A DNA stretch of 64,000 bases from Herbinix sp. (GTDB lineage Bacteria; Bacillota; Clostridia; Lachnospirales; Lachnospiraceae). The translations under genes and the position numbers were made by a program. This document shows, in pieces, positions 37,609 to 47,807 of this stretch. The DNA lies in assembly GCA_028691795.1 (NCBI GenBank), contig JAQUYQ010000002.1, positions 16,456 to 80,455 of the forward strand, read 5' to 3'. Below the pieces are notes generated by a model. It did no database searches. It saw nothing but the letters and a program-made list of their open reading frames with translations, and had not been told where the DNA came from. How positions within the stretch are numbered: the first letter of the stretch is position 1; every line of letters starts with the position of its first letter.

Positions 37609-40224
37609 GTGCATAAAAAGAAGTACTTTTTTAAATTTATTTTAGGTAGTTTGTTTATACTCTTGCTGATTTTCGGATTATCAAGGAAGGAAGCAAAGGC
37701 AGAAACGACGAGTAATATTAGTGTGATTTTAGATTTAACTGGAATCATGAGGGATAGTTCGGGTAACGCTATCATAGACGGTAAATATGCAACAAGAGAA
37801 GAATTTGCTCAGATGCTGGTTCAGGCTTCGCTCTATGCCGGAGAAGTAAAGAGCAGCAATAAACTTAAATTATTTAAAGATGTACCAAAAAACAACAGTA
37901 AGGGTGCTTATATTCAGATTGCTGTATCGAAAGGGTATATGAGTGGCTACCTTGGAGGTATGTTTAAACCGACGAAAGCAGTTACATTAAAAGAAGCAAT
38001 CTATGCTACTCTTGGAATCTTAGGGTATACCAAAAATGATTTTACAGGCAAATTATCCGATGCCAGATATGATACATTTAAAGAGCTAGGGCTTGATAAG
38101 AATCTTACCTTAAGTGCAGAGGATAAGCTGACGAAGAAAAACTGCGAAACTTTATTTTATAATCTTCTGAATGCAAAGCAAAAAACAGGAGAAATCTATG
38201 GCACAGTTCTTGGATATTCTTTGAATGACGATAATGAAGTCGACTACCAGTCATTGCTTGATAAGAAAATGAAAGGACCGGTTGTGACGAAAAAAGGCTG
38301 GGAGAATAATCTTAAAAATAAGCTTTCTTCCTACACTATTGTACGTAATGATAAAATAATAACCTCTGATAATATTGAGGATAACAGCATAGTTTATTAC
38401 GCAGAGCAGGCAAAAAGAATATGGGTATACAATGAGAAAGAATATGGAATGTTGGAAAAAATAACATATAACCAAGGTGAACCGCAGGAATTTACTGTAT
38501 CGGGATCTACTTATACGGTTGAGAAACCGGAAAGCATGAAGAAGATCATTAAGGATGCTGATATTGCGAAGGGAATGATTGTGGCTATCCTTCTCGGCAG
38601 GGATGAAAAGGTATCCTGTGTACTGCCGATAAAATCCACTCTGGCGGACAGTAACTGGGAGAAACAGCTATCCTTTGATTTAAAAGAAGGAACGATCTAT
38701 AAAAATGATGCGAAGACAACTTCAGCAGAAATACATAGCGGTGATGTGGTTTATTATTCGGAGCAATTAGAAACAATATGGGCATTTGATAAAAAAGTAT
38801 ATGGTCCACTGGACAATATAACCCTTAGTCAGGGAGAACCGCAGGAGCTTACGATTTCGAGTACCAGTTATACGGTAGAAGATTCAAAAGAAATGAAAAA
38901 TAAGTTTAAGAGCAATTCAATTCAAAAAGGTGTATCAGTCGTTCTTATGCTTGGATGGGATGATAAAGTTTCAAAAGTACTAAAACTTTCCAGTATGGTA
39001 GCTGAGGGCAGCTGGCAGCAGGAATTATCGTTTGATCTCAGTCAGGGTAAGATTTATAAAGATGGATTGAAGGTAACCTCTGCAAAGATTGAAAGTGAAG
39101 ATGTAATCTACTATTCAAATCAATTAAAAACTCTATGGGTATATGGAAAGAAGATATATGGTGTACTGGATTCGGTAAGCCCAAATATATCCTCTCCTGA
39201 AACAATTGTTGTTGCAGGAAAAACATATAATTTAAAATTAATGCCTCTAGCTTCATCTGAAGAACATGACGGTAATGCTGACAATATGATTGGAAATGCG
39301 TGGGGTGAAAGATTACGGGAGAATGGGATTGATGAAGGAGACAATGTTGTATTATTATTTGGCTACAACGGAAATGTAGTAGATATCCTAACGGTAGATA
39401 AAATGCCGGTTACTATAATCGGGTATGTACTAAGTATTGATAACAAGGTAGTAAAGGATGAGAATCAGAACAGCACAGTAAAACGGGTAATCCGTATGGT
39501 TGATACAGAGGGAACAATCCGGGAATTTCCGTGCAGTGATATCGCAATTAGTAAAAGCGCTGTTGTCGAGGTTAATTTTAAGTTCAGTAATCCGGTGATA
39601 ACGATATTGAACTCTTCCGTGGGTGCTGTCCCAACGGACATAACCACGAAAAAGTTAGCGCAGGATATCAGAATTGTTGAAGTAAAGGAAGCTAATTATT
39701 CGAAATTAACATCAGCGGAGCTTACACAATCATCCTGGAATACTGGAAATGTCCTTTATTCAAAGCTAAACAGTGCAAATGAAATAACAGATTTAATTGT
39801 TACGAATGTAACAGATTCTTTTTATCAGTATGCAGTTCTTGAGAAGGTAACATTACCAGGTGCAAATGGAGGCAGTAATTACATACAAATGACCTTTGAC
39901 ATGGGACAGAAGGAAACAACAATAGCAATGGATAATGTAAAGTGGGATTTCAATCTTGGACCGAAAGCAATCCAAATTGAAGATAATGAGTTAAAAGATA
40001 TGCAAAGTCTGAACCAAGTACGGATTGCATATATCAGTGGCAAGCAGGCAAATACCAGTCAAGCGGTTTACCGGATTGCAGATGATGTGCTGGTGTACTT
40101 TTATAAAAATGGAGAGTATTATACAGGTAGTCTGGAGGACATTACTAATTTTGACAGCCGTAATGTGTACGGTTATATGAAACAATTACAGGGGCCAATT
40201 CGGGTTATTATAGTGACTGATTAA
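37609..40224 (+). CDS. S-layer homology domain protein with three tandem ~119-aa repeats
   Basis: GTG start after aggaggg; SLH-type 'ATREEFAQMLVQASLYAGE', 'GYMSGYLGGMFKPTKAVTLKEAIYATLGILGY'; repeated 'YY.(E/N)Q...(I/L)W...KK.YG.L..I'. Confidence 0.8.
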   Translation: MHKKKYFFKFILGSLFILLLIFGLSRKEAKAETTSNISVILDLTGIMRDSSGNAIIDGKYATREEFAQMLVQASLYAGEVKSSNKLKLFKDVPKNNSKGAYIQIAVSKGYMSGYLGGMFKPTKAVTLKEAIYATLGILGYTKNDFTGKLSDARYDTFKELGLDKNLTLSAEDKLTKKNCETLFYNLLNAKQKTGEIYGTVLGYSLNDDNEVDYQSLLDKKMKGPVVTKKGWENNLKNKLSSYTIVRNDKIITSDNIEDNSIVYYAEQAKRIWVYNEKEYGMLEKITYNQGEPQEFTVSGSTYTVEKPESMKKIIKDADIAKGMIVAILLGRDEKVSCVLPIKSTLADSNWEKQLSFDLKEGTIYKNDAKTTSAEIHSGDVVYYSEQLETIWAFDKKVYGPLDNITLSQGEPQELTISSTSYTVEDSKEMKNKFKSNSIQKGVSVVLMLGWDDKVSKVLKLSSMVAEGSWQQELSFDLSQGKIYKDGLKVTSAKIESEDVIYYSNQLKTLWVYGKKIYGVLDSVSPNISSPETIVVAGKTYNLKLMPLASSEEHDGNADNMIGNAWGERLRENGIDEGDNVVLLFGYNGNVVDILTVDKMPVTIIGYVLSIDNKVVKDENQNSTVKRVIRMVDTEGTIREFPCSDIAISKSAVVEVNFKFSNPVITILNSSVGAVPTDITTKKLAQDIRIVEVKEANYSKLTSAELTQSSWNTGNVLYSKLNSANEITDLIVTNVTDSFYQYAVLEKVTLPGANGGSNYIQMTFDMGQKETTIAMDNVKWDFNLGPKAIQIEDNELKDMQSLNQVRIAYISGKQANTSQAVYRIADDVLVYFYKNGEYYTGSLEDITNFDSRNVYGYMKQLQGPIRVIIVTD

Positions 40225-40239
40225 GGAAAGGAAACAATA

Positions 40240-41814
40240 TTGATGAAAAAGATTAATTTTAATAAATTAAAAGTCAGAAAAATAATAACAAGGGTATTAA
40301 TTCTTGCTGTTATCGTAATTGCAGGCTTTAGCTTTTTTAAGAGGTCAACCCCGGCACAGGAGACCATGGATATTATGACTTCATCAGCTATCATCGGAAA
40401 AGTTGAATCGGTTATCTCTGGTACAGGAACACTTAGTCCGGCAAACCAGTATGAAGTAAAATCCTTAGTGAAGGGAGAAGTATTAAAAGCACCTTTTGAA
40501 GAAGGAAACACCGTAGAAAAAGGAGAATTATTATACCAAATTAGTACAAGTGAAATAGAAAACAGTATTAAATCTGCTGAAATAGGTGTGGAAAAAGCCG
40601 AACTTAATTATCAGGATTACCTTGATAAAAAAGATGGACTTCAGATAACCGCTGCGGAAAGCGGCTACATAAAGAAGCTTTATATAAAGGTTGGGGATAC
40701 GCTGCAGGCAGGTAAAACGATAGCGGATATTTATAACGAAGATGTTATGTATATAGAATTGCTGTTTCCATCTTATGAAGCAAAGAAATCATGGGTTGGC
40801 AAGACGGCCTCGGTGATTATGGATGCAACACAAGAGGTTGTTAAAGGTGAGGTCACAGAAGTTAGCAGTATGGAAGAAACGATGGATGGAGGTATCCTTG
40901 CAAAAAAAGTTACGATACGTGTGAAGAACATAGGCGGTATCAAAGCAGGAGATACTGCAGAGGTTTCTATAGGTGATATTTCCGGTTATAATATCGGAAC
41001 ATTTCGAGCAGAGACAGAAACTTCAATCGTAGCCCAAACGGAAGGAAAGATAGAAAGCTTATCCGTTAAGGAGGGGCAATGGATAACAAAGGGAGATAAG
41101 ATTCTTTCTATATCTTCCAAGGACTTAGATAGTCAGATAGAAAGCGCAGAGTTAGGAATTACAGAGGCAGAGCTTTCTCTGGAGACACAGAAAGACCAGA
41201 TGAAGCGCTATACGATTGAATCTCCGATTTCAGGTCAGATAATCACAAAGAATAAGAAGCAGGGAGATACGATTGATCCGACTTCTGATACGCAGTCAGG
41301 ACCTATGGCTATTGTTTATGATATGTCTTATCTTACCTTTCAGATGAACATCGATGAACTTCAGATCAGCAGTATTAAAGAGGGTCAAAAGGTTAGTATA
41401 ACAACAGAATCCTTTCCGGAGGATACCTTTGTTGGTGTAATTGATAGAATCAGCTTAAAAGGAGATACCAATAATGGTGTAACCAACTATCCTGTTATTG
41501 TTAAAGTTGAGAAATTCGGTAATCTTCTGCCGGGCATGAATGTTACAGGAAAAATTATTATTGATGAAGCAGATGATGTCCTTATTATTCCAAGCAGTGC
41601 ATTGCAAAGGGATAATATAGTTTATGTAAAATCAAGCGAAGTGGTTCAAAATGATGATCCAACTATTCCGGAAGGATTTGTTCCGGTTACTGTGAAGATA
41701 GGGATTAATGATGGCTCCAATGTAGAGATAAAGGAAGGACTAAAAGAAGGCGATGTAGTTTATGTTCCATTTGATACTACGGTAGAAATGACTGAAAATT
41801 ATTATGGATATTAA
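40240..41814 (+). CDS. HlyD/MacA-like efflux periplasmic adaptor subunit
   Basis: N-terminal TM, two biotinyl-lipoyl-like segments, 'GMNVTGKIIIDEADDVLIIPSSALQ'. Confidence 0.9.
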   Translation: MMKKINFNKLKVRKIITRVLILAVIVIAGFSFFKRSTPAQETMDIMTSSAIIGKVESVISGTGTLSPANQYEVKSLVKGEVLKAPFEEGNTVEKGELLYQISTSEIENSIKSAEIGVEKAELNYQDYLDKKDGLQITAAESGYIKKLYIKVGDTLQAGKTIADIYNEDVMYIELLFPSYEAKKSWVGKTASVIMDATQEVVKGEVTEVSSMEETMDGGILAKKVTIRVKNIGGIKAGDTAEVSIGDISGYNIGTFRAETETSIVAQTEGKIESLSVKEGQWITKGDKILSISSKDLDSQIESAELGITEAELSLETQKDQMKRYTIESPISGQIITKNKKQGDTIDPTSDTQSGPMAIVYDMSYLTFQMNIDELQISSIKEGQKVSITTESFPEDTFVGVIDRISLKGDTNNGVTNYPVIVKVEKFGNLLPGMNVTGKIIIDEADDVLIIPSSALQRDNIVYVKSSEVVQNDDPTIPEGFVPVTVKIGINDGSNVEIKEGLKEGDVVYVPFDTTVEMTENYYGY

Positions 41815-41842
41815 TTTCGAAGCAGGAAGGAGCCATAGTAAT

Positions 41843-42580
41843 ATGGAAAGAGAAAAACTAATTGAATTAATAGATGTCAGTAAAATCTATCATGTTGGAG
41901 ATTCGGAGATTGCTGCAAATAATGAAATTGATATAACAATATATAAAGGTGAAATGGTTGCAATTGTTGGAAAATCCGGAAGCGGAAAATCTACTGTTAT
42001 GAATATTATCGGTGCTTTGGATACACCAACCAGCGGGCAGTATTTTCTGGAAGGCAGAGATGTCAGCAAGCTGAAAGGGGATGACCTGGCCGAGATAAGA
42101 AATAAATTGATAGGTTTTATTTTTCAGCAATATAATCTTCTGCCGAAACAGAATATTTTAGATAATGTGGGATTACCGTTAATGTATGCAAGAGTGGGAG
42201 AAAGGGAACGGAAGAAGCGTTCTATGGAGGTACTAAAAAAGGTGGGACTGGATAAAAAGTACCTAAATCTTCCGACGCAATTATCCGGAGGTCAGCAGCA
42301 AAGAGTATCTATTGCCAGAGCTTTGGTGGGAAGACCATCTTTGATCCTGGCGGATGAGCCGACAGGAGCCTTGGATTCCAAAACCAGCAGAGAAGTTCTA
42401 GATTTACTGCATCAATTACATAAGGAAGGTAATACGATTATTTTAATTACCCATGATTCTTCAATTGCCTCAGAGGCAGAAAGGATTATAAAAATAGCAG
42501 ATGGAACAGTTATATCTGACACAGATGTAAAGGAGTTTAAAAATGAGATTAAGACAAACACTGAAAGTAGTATGGGCTAA
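41843..42580 (+). CDS. MacB-type ABC transporter ATP-binding protein
   Basis: 'GKSGSGKSTVMNIIGALDTPTSG', 'LSGGQQQRVSIARAL', 'LADEPTGALD'. Confidence 0.95.
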   Translation: MEREKLIELIDVSKIYHVGDSEIAANNEIDITIYKGEMVAIVGKSGSGKSTVMNIIGALDTPTSGQYFLEGRDVSKLKGDDLAEIRNKLIGFIFQQYNLLPKQNILDNVGLPLMYARVGERERKKRSMEVLKKVGLDKKYLNLPTQLSGGQQQRVSIARALVGRPSLILADEPTGALDSKTSREVLDLLHQLHKEGNTIILITHDSSIASEAERIIKIADGTVISDTDVKEFKNEIKTNTESSMG

Positions 42581-43721
42581 CATTATAGGAAATCGTATGA
42601 GATCCTTTTTAACCATGCTTGGAATGATAATTGGAGTTGCTTCCGTTATTATTCTGGTTAGTCTCATGCAAAGTTTTTATGATAGTATCATCTCTTCTTA
42701 TGCTGATATGGGAATTAATAATATTGATGTCAATTTAATGGGAAGAAACGGCAATTTGATTATTACAGAATCGGATATGTACAAGTATGCCAGGGAGCAT
42801 TCGGATGCAATAAAAGGCGTTGCTCCTAATGTGGCTGTTTCTGGAACCTTAAGTAAGAACGGAGAAATAGAAGAGTATTCTTCAATAAAGGGTATTGATG
42901 AGAACTATATAAAATTATATAACAAAGAGATACAGGAGGGACATAACATTACCTACTCGGATATCCTGGTCCGGCAGAAGGTATGCATCATTGGCAGTTA
43001 TATTAATCAGAAGTTTTTTGAAGGAAATGCCAAGATAGGAGATTCCGTTCGTTTAAATGGTGAGGAATTCATTATAGCTGGAATTCTGACACAGATTTCC
43101 GATTCATCGCAGTGGTCTTCGGACAATTGCTTTTATCTCCCATATACTACAGCAATGAGGTTATCCGGTATGGGTAGTGTCAGTTCATACAGCCTCTATG
43201 TCGTGAATAGTGAGCTGGTATCATCAGAGACAACTGCATTACAGAAGTATTTGTTTAATACCTATCATGATTCAGATGCATATAAGGTAACAAATTTGAT
43301 GCAAATGTTAAAAGAAAGCAATGCACAAATGTCCATACTTACTTCTGTTATTGCCGGAATTGCAGGAATATCTCTGGTGGTTGCAGGTATAGGTATTATG
43401 AATATCATGTTGGTATCTGTATCAGAAAGAACTAGGGAAATTGGTATTCGCAAATCGCTTGGAGCAAAACATAAGGATATTATGCGTCAATTTGTGCTAG
43501 AGGCAGGAGTCACCAGTACCATGGGAGGGTTGCTTGGTATTCTGCTGGGAAGTATCGTTACAATCAAAGCAGGGGATTTGTTAAAACTGAAGGCAATGCC
43601 TAATTTGAATACAGTATTGGTAGCATTTTGTATATCAGTAGGAATAGGAATCTTATTTGGCTATCTTCCGGCTAGAAAAGCCGCTAAGCTCAATCCGATT
43701 GATGCATTAAGGAGTGAATAA
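42543..43721 (+). CDS. MacB-type ABC transporter permease
   Basis: 'MRSFLTMLGMIIGVASVIILVSL', 'GIMNIMLVSVSERTREIGIRKSLGA'. Confidence 0.95.
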   Translation: MRLRQTLKVVWANIIGNRMRSFLTMLGMIIGVASVIILVSLMQSFYDSIISSYADMGINNIDVNLMGRNGNLIITESDMYKYAREHSDAIKGVAPNVAVSGTLSKNGEIEEYSSIKGIDENYIKLYNKEIQEGHNITYSDILVRQKVCIIGSYINQKFFEGNAKIGDSVRLNGEEFIIAGILTQISDSSQWSSDNCFYLPYTTAMRLSGMGSVSSYSLYVVNSELVSSETTALQKYLFNTYHDSDAYKVTNLMQMLKESNAQMSILTSVIAGIAGISLVVAGIGIMNIMLVSVSERTREIGIRKSLGAKHKDIMRQFVLEAGVTSTMGGLLGILLGSIVTIKAGDLLKLKAMPNLNTVLVAFCISVGIGILFGYLPARKAAKLNPIDALRSE

Positions 43722-43731
43722 GAACTTGTGA

Positions 43732-43923
43732 AGGATGAGACAGGAGGCAGTGCATAGGGGGTGCTGGCATGTATTCCGAATGAATGACATCGGATTGTAA
43801 TGTTTGTATCAGAAATGACATGAAAATACATCATGTCTTTCTGCTTCAAACATTACAGCCCGCTGTCAGTCATTACGGAACACATTTGCCGGCACCCCCT
43901 ATGCATGCCTCCTGCCTCATCCT
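43732..43923. repeat. ~192-nt imperfect long hairpin / palindromic element
   Basis: AGGATGAG-CAGGAGGC-TGCATAGGGGGTGC-GGCA-TTCCG-TGACA-TGTAATGTTTG-CAGAAA-GACATG complementary in order to the right arm ending CTCATCCT. Confidence 0.9.
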
Positions 43924-43936
43924 GCTATAATTTTTG

Positions 43937-43976
43937 ACGGAGCCAACTTCCAGTAATGAAGTGACGGCTCCGTTTT
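43937..43976 (+). terminator. terminator downstream of the MacB permease
   Basis: ACGGAGCC..ACTTC...GAAGT..GGCTCCGTTTT. Confidence 0.8.
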
Positions 43977-43979
43977 GCG

Positions 43980-44029
43980 TTAATAAGGATATCTTCAAGT
44001 TTGTGTATTCTTGAAGATATCCTTATTAA
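43980..44029. terminator. perfect 20-bp hairpin between convergent genes
   Basis: TTAATAAGGATATCTTCAAG-tttgtgtatt-CTTGAAGATATCCTTATTAA. Confidence 0.7.
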
Positions 44030-44054
44030 TCACTTGATTTGTCTGCTAATCTAA

Positions 44055-44555
44055 TTATCTGCAGGTACTAAACAATGTGCTAAACATTGTTGCATGCCCT
44101 AATTCATCAACCATTACCATATAAAAGGTATCTATAATCACCTGGTCCATAGTGGATAGTTGAACATTGCGATAAAATTCCACAGTTTCTAATTCACCGG
44201 TTAATGCCAGCAGCAACCCCTCCTTGTAACAAGGGAAACGAATAGGAGTAATACAGTAGTCCGGTACTTTATCGGTATAATAACAATAAAGCTTGGTGAA
44301 TATCTCTATATGTTCCAATTCATCTCGGTAAGCATGTTGTATAAAATCTGCATGAAGTTTGTTAGGAGCTTCTTTTAATAAGTGACAGTAGAAATCAGCC
44401 GTATTTGCCTCGTCTTCAATTGCCCGATGAATAAAGTGAATTATTTCATCAAAGGTCTTAGGACCTTTCAGTGGAAGGCTCGGTATTTGAACATTATTAC
44501 AGAATTTGTTACCAAAATATTTTGAACATTTATCACAATTATGATTTTGATACAT
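44055..44555 (-). CDS. ferritin-like/rubrerythrin-fold protein with N-terminal Cys-rich segment
   Basis: 'AIEDEANTADFYCHLLKEAP', 'HAYRDELEHIEIFTKLY', 'TGELETVEFYRNV', 'VDELGHATMF'; SD aaaggaggttg. Confidence 0.8.
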   Translation of the reverse strand: MYQNHNCDKCSKYFGNKFCNNVQIPSLPLKGPKTFDEIIHFIHRAIEDEANTADFYCHLLKEAPNKLHADFIQHAYRDELEHIEIFTKLYCYYTDKVPDYCITPIRFPCYKEGLLLALTGELETVEFYRNVQLSTMDQVIIDTFYMVMVDELGHATMFSTLFSTCR

Positions 44556-44598
44556 AAAAACAACCTCCTTTTTCCAACCAATCATTTTATTAATTAAT

Positions 44599-44790
44599 TG
44601 AAACTTCACAGTAGATTGTTATTGAAATGCTTAATAAAATCAGCAGTTAAGTTAAGTTAAGTGAAGAACCCATCAGTTATGATATTTTCATTCTGCTTCA
44701 ATTTTAAGTTGGAATTCACTAATGGTTTCATTTTGGCATTACATGCTGATTTTATAAGCAATGTTCTAGCCTTTGTGCCGCGAAGTTTCA
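44599..44790. repeat. palindromic repeat family A, full-length copy 5 (MITE-like)
   Basis: TGAAACTTCAC...GCTTAATAAAATCAGCA ... TGCTGATTTTATAAGC...GCGAAGTTTCA. Confidence 0.8.
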
Positions 44791-45327
44791 GTGATTAACG
44801 TGTTCTAATATATCTTATGGAAGATGCTGTAGTTTTGTTCTGGATTTTATAGTTTTTTAAATTATTATGTCTAAAAATATTTTTATTGATCAGAAAGTAA
44901 TTCGTGTAGTAAGCCTTACTTAAATATATTTCAGCTAATTTTATCTAAACTAAAATAAATAATTTTTAGTTAATTTAAACTCTTTATGTAATCTTTTAAT
45001 TTATGAATATTATCAAATATTTGTATAAACGATGGGAATGTAATCGATAATATAACTAATAAAATTTATTATTTATTATAAAAACTTTCAGCTAAATCAT
45101 TTTGATTTTAGTGTGTAAATATGTTTATATAAATGTTTATATGAAGGTACATATGGAAGATGCTAAAAGATAGAAAAATCAAGAATAAAATGGAAATTAT
45201 ATAGTGTAAAATGCATAAAAATATGGATTTGAAACAGTATAAAGTAACAAAATGTAAACTTTTAATAAAAACACAATATAAAATAACACAAAAAAGTTTT
45301 ATGATAATTTAAGAAGGAGTGTAATAA

Positions 45328-46350
45328 ATGAAACCAAATATAAGGATGATCAGTAAGCTTACTGGGTACTCTCCCGCAACCGTATCAAATGCTTTGAACC
45401 GTAAAAAAGGTGTTAATAAAGAGACTTCAGATGAAATATTTAAAGTTGCTAATGAAATTGGGTATTCCAATGAAACAAAAATTTCAAGGATTAGATTTGT
45501 AATATATAAGCGAAATGGATCAATTATTGATAATTCACCATTTTTTAGCAATCTGCTTGAAGGAGTAGAAACAGAATGCAGAGAGTTTGGTTATGAATTA
45601 ATTATATCTAATCTGGATCGAAGAAGTGATTTTTATGGACAGCGACTTGATGAAATTCTTAATGATAGAACAACAGCCGTTATCATGTTGGGAACTGAAG
45701 CTATGGATGAAGATTTTGAAAGCTTTTTGAATGCAAAATGTCCGATGGTTATTCTAGACAGTTGGAGCACCTCAATGAATTTTAACGGAATTTTGATAAA
45801 TAATTCGGACTCAGCGAAAAACGCTGTAGAATATTTAATAAAAAAAGGACACAAAGAAATTGGTTATCTCAAAGGAAAATTTAGAATAAAAGCTTTTAAT
45901 GCAAGAGCAACTGGATATTCAAGAGCTTTATATAAACATGGAATAAGTATGAACGATCAGTACATCGTTTCACTTAATACAACGATGGATGGAGCATACA
46001 AAGATATGCTTCTCTTCCTTAATCAAAGACCTAAACTGCCAACTGCATTTTTTGCAGATAATGATATGATTGCACTGGGTGCAATGAAAGCGTTAATTGA
46101 AAAGGGCTATCGAATTCCGGAGGATATATCTTTAATCGGATTTGATGATTTGGACTCTTGTGAAATATCAACACCAAGACTAACAACAATTAGGGTATTT
46201 AAACAAGAGATGGGGCAGTTAGCTGTAAGAAGATTAAAGGATGTAATCAGAGATGGTAATGGAATTAAGAGTAAGATCCAGATTTGTACAGAATTTATGG
46301 AGCGGGACAGTGTAAAGGACTTGACAAAGAAAACATATGGAGGTAAATGA
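45328..46350 (+). CDS. LacI family transcriptional regulator
   Basis: HTH 'IRMISKLTGYSPATVSNALNRKKGVNKET', C-terminal 'FFADNDMIALGAMKALIEKGYRIPEDISLIGFDD'. Confidence 0.95.
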   Translation: MKPNIRMISKLTGYSPATVSNALNRKKGVNKETSDEIFKVANEIGYSNETKISRIRFVIYKRNGSIIDNSPFFSNLLEGVETECREFGYELIISNLDRRSDFYGQRLDEILNDRTTAVIMLGTEAMDEDFESFLNAKCPMVILDSWSTSMNFNGILINNSDSAKNAVEYLIKKGHKEIGYLKGKFRIKAFNARATGYSRALYKHGISMNDQYIVSLNTTMDGAYKDMLLFLNQRPKLPTAFFADNDMIALGAMKALIEKGYRIPEDISLIGFDDLDSCEISTPRLTTIRVFKQEMGQLAVRRLKDVIRDGNGIKSKIQICTEFMERDSVKDLTKKTYGGK

Positions 46351-46351
46351 A

Positions 46352-47752
46352 ATGGACAAAATTAAAATTGGATTTGCACCAACGAGAAGAAGTATCTTTA
46401 GTGCACCCGATGCAATCAAATTTGGTAATTTAACTAGAGATAGATTGAATGAATTAGGTATTGAATTTGTTGATATTACTGATATCAATGAAGAAGGCCT
46501 TCTCTATAATGATGAAGATATGAAGAAGATTGCCGAGAAATTCAAGGCAGAAAAAGTTGACGGTTTATTTATTCCTCATTGCAACTTCGGAACCGAATAC
46601 ATCTGTGCAAGACTGGCAAAGGAGTTAAATATTCCCGTATTATTATGGGGACCGAGGGATGAACGTCCTGACGAGAATGGTATCCGTTTAAGAGACAGTC
46701 AGTGTGGTTTGTTTGCAACGGGCAAGGTTTTAAGAAGATATCAGGTGCCGTTCACCTACATTACAAATTGCAGATTGACTGATCCGGAATTTGAACGTGG
46801 TATTATGAATTTCCTTGCGGTATGTAATGTAGTAAAAACGTTCCGTAATACAAGAATTTTACAAATTTCAACCAGACCGTTTGATTTCCTTACAACAATG
46901 TGTAATGAAGGTGAATTACTTGAGAAGTTCAATGTTCAGTTAGCACCGATACCGATGCCGGAGCTTACACAGGCTTTAAGAGCTGCAAAGGAAGAAAAGA
47001 ATGAAGTAGCAAAGGTTGTAGAATTTATAAAAGAAAACATGAATGTCCGCATTAAGGAGAATGAACTTGAAAGTGTTGCGGCATTAAAGGTTGCTATGCA
47101 TGGCTTAGCTAAAAAATATGATTGTAATGCCATTGCAATTCAATGTTGGAATGCTCTTCAAAGTGAAATTGGAGTTATGCCTTGTGCAGCCAACTCCATA
47201 ATGAACGATCTTGGAATTCCGGTTGTTTGTGAAACCGATATTCACGGAGCTATTACTTCATTATTAGTAGAAGCAGCAGGAATGGGCAAGACCAGATCCT
47301 TCTTTGCAGATTGGACAGTACGTCATCCTGACAATGAGAACGGTGAATTATTACAGCATTGTGGACCATGGCCAATCTCAGTTGCAAGAAGCAAACCAAC
47401 CCTTGGATATCCATTAGCATTTGAACATCCGGGTGCTGTTGAGGCAGAAGCAAAGCATGGTGATATTTCCTTGGTCAGATTTGATGGAGATAACGGAGAA
47501 TATTCGTTGTTATTAGGTAATGCAAAAGCGATTGAGGGACCTTACACAAAGGGAACTTACCTTTGGGTTGAAGTTCAGAATTGGAAAAGGTTAGAAGATA
47601 AATTGGTGTGTGGACCATATATTCATCACTGTGTAGGTATCCATTCTAATGTCGTACCTGTATTATATGAAGCTTGTAAGTACATTAAAGTTACACCTGA
47701 TTTATATGATCCAGTGGAAGAAGAAGTGAGAGCATTTATAAGAGGTGAATAA
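46352..47752 (+). CDS. L-fucose/L-arabinose isomerase family protein
   Basis: 'IGFAPTRRSIFSAPDA', 'GLFIPHCNFGTEYICARLAKEL', 'CETDIHGAITSLLVEAA', 'HCVGIHSN'. Confidence 0.85.
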   Translation: MDKIKIGFAPTRRSIFSAPDAIKFGNLTRDRLNELGIEFVDITDINEEGLLYNDEDMKKIAEKFKAEKVDGLFIPHCNFGTEYICARLAKELNIPVLLWGPRDERPDENGIRLRDSQCGLFATGKVLRRYQVPFTYITNCRLTDPEFERGIMNFLAVCNVVKTFRNTRILQISTRPFDFLTTMCNEGELLEKFNVQLAPIPMPELTQALRAAKEEKNEVAKVVEFIKENMNVRIKENELESVAALKVAMHGLAKKYDCNAIAIQCWNALQSEIGVMPCAANSIMNDLGIPVVCETDIHGAITSLLVEAAGMGKTRSFFADWTVRHPDNENGELLQHCGPWPISVARSKPTLGYPLAFEHPGAVEAEAKHGDISLVRFDGDNGEYSLLLGNAKAIEGPYTKGTYLWVEVQNWKRLEDKLVCGPYIHHCVGIHSNVVPVLYEACKYIKVTPDLYDPVEEEVRAFIRGE

Positions 47753-47807
47753 TTAATTTTTTGGATATTTAATATGCGCAGAAACATGCGCAGGAATGGA
47801 GTAAAAT

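Noticed and set aside
44800-45327. Operator/cre-like site (TGTAAACTTTTA) in the AT-rich region upstream of lacI-like gene
   Set aside because: Lacks the central CG typical of LacI/CcpA operators and is expected by chance in such AT-rich DNA.
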